Source: Xanthostigma xanthostigma
Lineage: Eukaryota; Arthropoda; Insecta; Raphidioptera; Raphidiidae
Assembly: GCA_963575645.1 (NCBI GenBank)
Contig: OY754466.1
Location: forward strand, 11,510,001 to 11,574,000
DNA: 64,000 nt
Direction of reading: 5' to 3'
The translations under genes and the position numbers were made by a program. The notes beneath the pieces are model-generated. The model saw only the letters and a list, made by a program, of their open reading frames with translations, ran no database searches and was not told the origin of the DNA. Positions 63,397-64,000 of the stretch are shown here, in pieces; position 1 is the first letter of the stretch; the number at the start of each line of letters is the position of its first letter.

Positions 63397-64000
63397 CAAA
63401 GAAACCGACCATATTATGTTACCTTTAAAATCTGAAATCTGTCAAAAGTAATCAACTAGTGAAACCCCAAAATTGTCGTATACCTTTCTGTAAGAATGTA
63501 AATCCCATTTTCTTTTCTTGATTTTTATTTCCTTAACTGTAAAGCAGTTTATAGAAGAAAAAAAATAACCCGTATAAAAAAAAAACACTTTAATTTCTTT
63601 TAGATGATTTTCAAAAACACTTCGTATACAGCTTTTACGTGATATACTTGCGCCACTTTATATAGTGAGTAGCGACGTTAGTACTGCAGTAGGTACAGCA
63701 TTACTGAAACTGCACATACAAAGCTTTGAGATTCATTTTAAATGACTTTATCATGATTTTTTTACTGGAAATATTACTTAAGATACACTAATGTTTCAAA
63801 TTCAACTTCGTAATTTTACATTTTACAATTGATATAAAAACTCGAAAATGTTTTCAGTCTGAATGGATTTTTAAACTACAATAACTACTTGGAAATATTT
63901 TGTTATAAAAAAGAAAGAAAGCTTCTTAATCAGATAGTTATTTTACATGAAATGAAAGACATTGGACATTAAAATATAACAATTAGATAATGTGGTAATA
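63397..64000. other. No feature recognised
   Basis: AT-rich to the window end, no coding frame. Confidence 0.5.

Overview
The window looks like gene-poor nuclear DNA of an arthropod, most likely an insect. It is about two-thirds A+T, has no operon structure, no long open reading frames and no bacterial promoter or ribosome-binding pattern. It is packed with animal transposon families: hAT, piggyBac-like, pogo-like and THAP-domain DNA elements, tRNA-derived SINEs, non-LTR retrotransposon ends, and Helitron-like repeats ending in CCGCTAGT or similar. Species cannot be named from the sequence; a hemipteran such as an aphid relative is possible but is a guess. I found no intact host protein-coding gene. 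The only coding remnants I can support are broken transposon pieces: four LINE reverse-transcriptase fragments (37.7, 50.7, 52.4 and 53.3 kb), a 46-codon N-terminal piece inside a piggyBac-like element (33.5 kb), and a THAP-domain remnant (35.3 kb).

Layout. 0-9 kb: a repeat carrying a tRNA-Lys-like sequence, a second tRNA-like SINE, an inverted-repeat element with a 95-bp tandem array inside, two hAT elements with exact 8-bp target duplications, a tail-to-tail SINE pair and several MITEs. 10-20 kb: five hAT elements (four with both ends and target duplications), one nested exactly inside an older inverted-repeat element, and an LTR-like segment with a good TATA/initiator spacing. 20-31 kb: palindromic fold-back elements, including three palindromes joined end to end, and two CpG-dense stretches that could be promoters. 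31-37 kb: the densest nesting, with a piggyBac-like element inside one inverted repeat, and a THAP-type palindromic element inside a Helitron-like repeat inside a third inverted repeat. 37-50 kb: LINE ends, two TTAA or 8-bp-duplication elements, fold-backs and a cluster of one repeat family ('C family') marked by a terminal hairpin. 50-64 kb: LINE fragments, two more copies of the tRNA-bearing repeat (one abutting a hAT element), a pogo-like MITE, more C-family copies and fold-backs.

These elements do not work together as a pathway; the window is a layered record of insertions. The points of most interest are: (1) several unrelated fold-back families share one core, a CTGAAGA/CTGATGA-like box, a short stem, then CGAAACG, which resembles a hammerhead ribozyme core; (2) the tRNA-bearing repeat has two forms differing at the anticodon (CTT versus GTC); (3) two copies of one hAT element sit in the same 8-bp target inside the terminus of that repeat but in opposite orientations; (4) the THAP remnant keeps splice-like donor and acceptor sites on both arms of a palindrome. 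All family names rest on termini, target duplications and motifs read by eye; no database search was possible.
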